A stretch of DNA of 6,143 nt from Actinomycetales bacterium (GTDB lineage Bacteria > Actinomycetota > Actinomycetes > Actinomycetales > Cellulomonadaceae), in assembly GCA_015655615.1 (NCBI GenBank), contig JAATES010000151.1, forward strand, positions 1 through 6,143, read 5' to 3'. The translations under genes and the position numbers were made by a program. Positions within the stretch are counted from its first letter, which is position 1; each line of letters begins with the position of its first letter. Below the pieces are notes generated by a model, which saw only the letters and a list, made by a program, of their open reading frames with translations, did not search any database and was not told where the DNA came from. This document shows positions 4,630 to 6,143 of this stretch, piece by piece.

Positions 4630-6143
4630 TCCGCGAGCTCAGGATCCTCGATCTGGGAGTGATCTCCGAGGCCAGGCTCGATTTCGCCGAAGGACTCACG
4701 GTGATCACCGGAGAGACCGGCGCCGGCAAGACGATGGTCCTCCAGGGGCTCGGGCTGCTGCGCGGCAGCAAGGCCGACCCGCAGACCGTCCGACGTGGTG
4801 CTGAGGAGGCCGTGGTGGAGGGCAACTTCAGTCTGCCGCCTGTGACATCCTCGCCCGGTCAGCCCGACGTGGCGGACAGGGTCCGCGATGTCGGTGGCAT
4901 CGTCGAGGACGACGGCTCCGTGGTCGTCGTGCGCACCGTCGCCGCGCAGGGTAGGTCACGCACCCTGCTGGGCGGACGCACCGTGCCGCAGGCGGTGCTC
5001 GGTGAGCTCGTCGGCGCCATGGTCACCGTTCACGGGCAGTCGGACCAGCTGCGACTGCGCAGCCACAGCCACCAGCGTGAGACGCTCGACCGGTACGCCG
5101 GACCCGAGCACGCCTCGATGGTGGCGGACTACCGATCGCTGTGGCAGCAGCAGGCCGAGGCCGCCGCGGAACTCCATGCCTTGCGAGAGACGGCCGCCGA
5201 ACGGTTGCACGAGGCAGAGCTGCTGCGGCTCGGACTGGCCGAGGTGGAGCGGATCGCACCGCAGCCCGAGGAGGATCAGGCGCTGGGCGCGGAGGCCGAG
5301 AGACTTCGGCACGCCGAGGAGCTCGGCCGCGATGTCTCGGCGGCACGCGACGCGCTGGAGGGCGACGACCTGGGTGAGGCCCCGGCGGTCATCGTCCTGC
5401 TCGACCAGGCCGCGCGATCCGTCGATCGTGCCGCGGCCGTCGACGAGGCCACGGCGCCGCTGGCCGCACGCCTGCGCGACATCGCCTTCCAAGCCACCGA
5501 TGTGGCCGCGGACCTCTCCGGCTATCTCGCGTCGCTGGGATCCGAGGCCGGCCGCCTGGAGTGGGTCGAGCAACGACGTAGCGAACTCGCCCGGCTCACC
5601 CGCAGCTACGGTGCGACCATCAACGAGGTACTGGAGTGGGCGCAGCGTTCCGGACTACGGCTGCTCGCGCTGGAGGACGACGGCGAGCGGATAGCAGTGC
5701 TGGGGCAGCAGGTCGCCGACCTGCAGGCACGCCTCGCCCACATGGCGGACCTTCTCACGCTCAGCCGGCGCGAGGCTGCGCAGCGCATGTCGGCGGCGGT
5801 CGACGCCGAGCTCAGCGGGCTCGCCATGTCCGGGGCACATCTGGACATCGCCGTCACCGAACTCGACGACCTCGGGCCGTGGGGCCGCGACCAGATCGAG
5901 ATGCTCTTGGCCGGGCATCCGGGCGCACCCCTGCGACCGATCGGCAAGGCGGCGTCGGGCGGCGAGCTCTCCCGGATCATGCTGGCGATCGAGGTGGTGC
6001 TTGCCGACGGACCGGCGACCGCCGACGGGCCGCGACTGGCCATGGTGTTCGACGAGGTCGATGCCGGTGTGGGTGGGCAGGCCGCGCAGCATGTCGGTGC
6101 CCGGCTCGCCCGGTTGGCTCTCAGGCATCAGGTGATCGTGATC
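4626..6143 (+). CDS. recN: DNA repair protein RecN (3' end outside window)
   Basis: 506 residues are visible; the frame is open to the right edge. RecN is an SMC-like ATPase that helps process and hold DNA ends in double-strand-break repair by recombination. The start IRELRILDLGVISEARLDF is typical, followed by Walker A G29-ETGAGK-T36 and the HGQSDQLRL segment (136-144), which includes the Q-loop region. Residues about 165-400 are Glu/Arg/Ala/Leu-rich helices forming the two coiled-coil arms. The ATPase head resumes with the ABC signature S444-G-G-E-L-S-R450 and Walker B ending in D476-E477, then VDAGVGG. The sequence stops at HQVIVI, just before the expected THLPQVAA H-loop, so some 50-80 residues are missing by comparison with usual lengths. 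ATG 4626 overlaps the nadK stop (ATGA); GGGAG at 4616-4620 is 5 nt before it. The nadK-recN pairing is common in actinobacteria. No SOS-type operator was recognised close to the start. Confidence 0.96.
   Translation, partial: MIRELRILDLGVISEARLDFAEGLTVITGETGAGKTMVLQGLGLLRGSKADPQTVRRGAEEAVVEGNFSLPPVTSSPGQPDVADRVRDVGGIVEDDGSVVVVRTVAAQGRSRTLLGGRTVPQAVLGELVGAMVTVHGQSDQLRLRSHSHQRETLDRYAGPEHASMVADYRSLWQQQAEAAAELHALRETAAERLHEAELLRLGLAEVERIAPQPEEDQALGAEAERLRHAEELGRDVSAARDALEGDDLGEAPAVIVLLDQAARSVDRAAAVDEATAPLAARLRDIAFQATDVAADLSGYLASLGSEAGRLEWVEQRRSELARLTRSYGATINEVLEWAQRSGLRLLALEDDGERIAVLGQQVADLQARLAHMADLLTLSRREAAQRMSAAVDAELSGLAMSGAHLDIAVTELDDLGPWGRDQIEMLLAGHPGAPLRPIGKAASGGELSRIMLAIEVVLADGPATADGPRLAMVFDEVDAGVGGQAAQHVGARLARLALRHQVIVI

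Noticed and set aside
4888..5694. 268-codon plus-strand frame inside recN
   Set aside because: Out-of-frame Arg/Ser/Pro-rich shadow; the recN frame is continuous with correct motifs on both sides.

Overview
The window comes from a high-G+C Gram-positive bacterium (Actinomycetes). The codon bias, the actinobacterial 5S and 23S sequences, and the gene order all point there. The order TPR protein - HAD phosphatase - tiny protein - tlyA - nadK - recN is the same as Rv1691-Rv1692-Rv1693-tlyA-ppnK-recN of Mycobacterium tuberculosis, recalled from memory. The family or genus cannot be fixed from this stretch. A Propionibacteriales-like organism is only a guess.

Left part (1-422): the last ~175 nt of a 23S rRNA gene, a short spacer without a tRNA, a complete 5S rRNA gene, and a perfect 16-bp hairpin that ends the ribosomal RNA operon. 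All of it reads rightward.

Right part (532-6143): six protein genes on the same strand. First come a TPR protein with a long Gly/Arg-rich, probably disordered N-terminus and a HAD-IIA sugar/glycerol phosphatase, overlapping by 4 nt. A 132-nt gap with a small hairpin follows. Then come a 46-aa conserved-position protein of unknown role, TlyA (2'-O-methyltransferase acting on 16S and 23S rRNA), NAD kinase, and RecN (SMC-like DNA-repair ATPase), which runs off the right edge. In this second block the genes are 2 nt apart or overlap by 4 nt, so translational coupling is likely.

How the genes relate: this is a conserved housekeeping cluster rather than one pathway. It covers polar-head-group or phosphate-ester recycling (HAD), ribosome modification (TlyA), NADP supply (NadK) and double-strand-break repair (RecN). 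I see no mobile element, CRISPR array, tRNA, toxin-antitoxin pair or defence system. No new biological system is evident. The points most worth a second look are the unknown 46-aa protein, the RGG-like tail and guanine-rich tract of the TPR gene, unusual residues in NadK and TlyA, and the hairpin in the only sizeable gap within the cluster.
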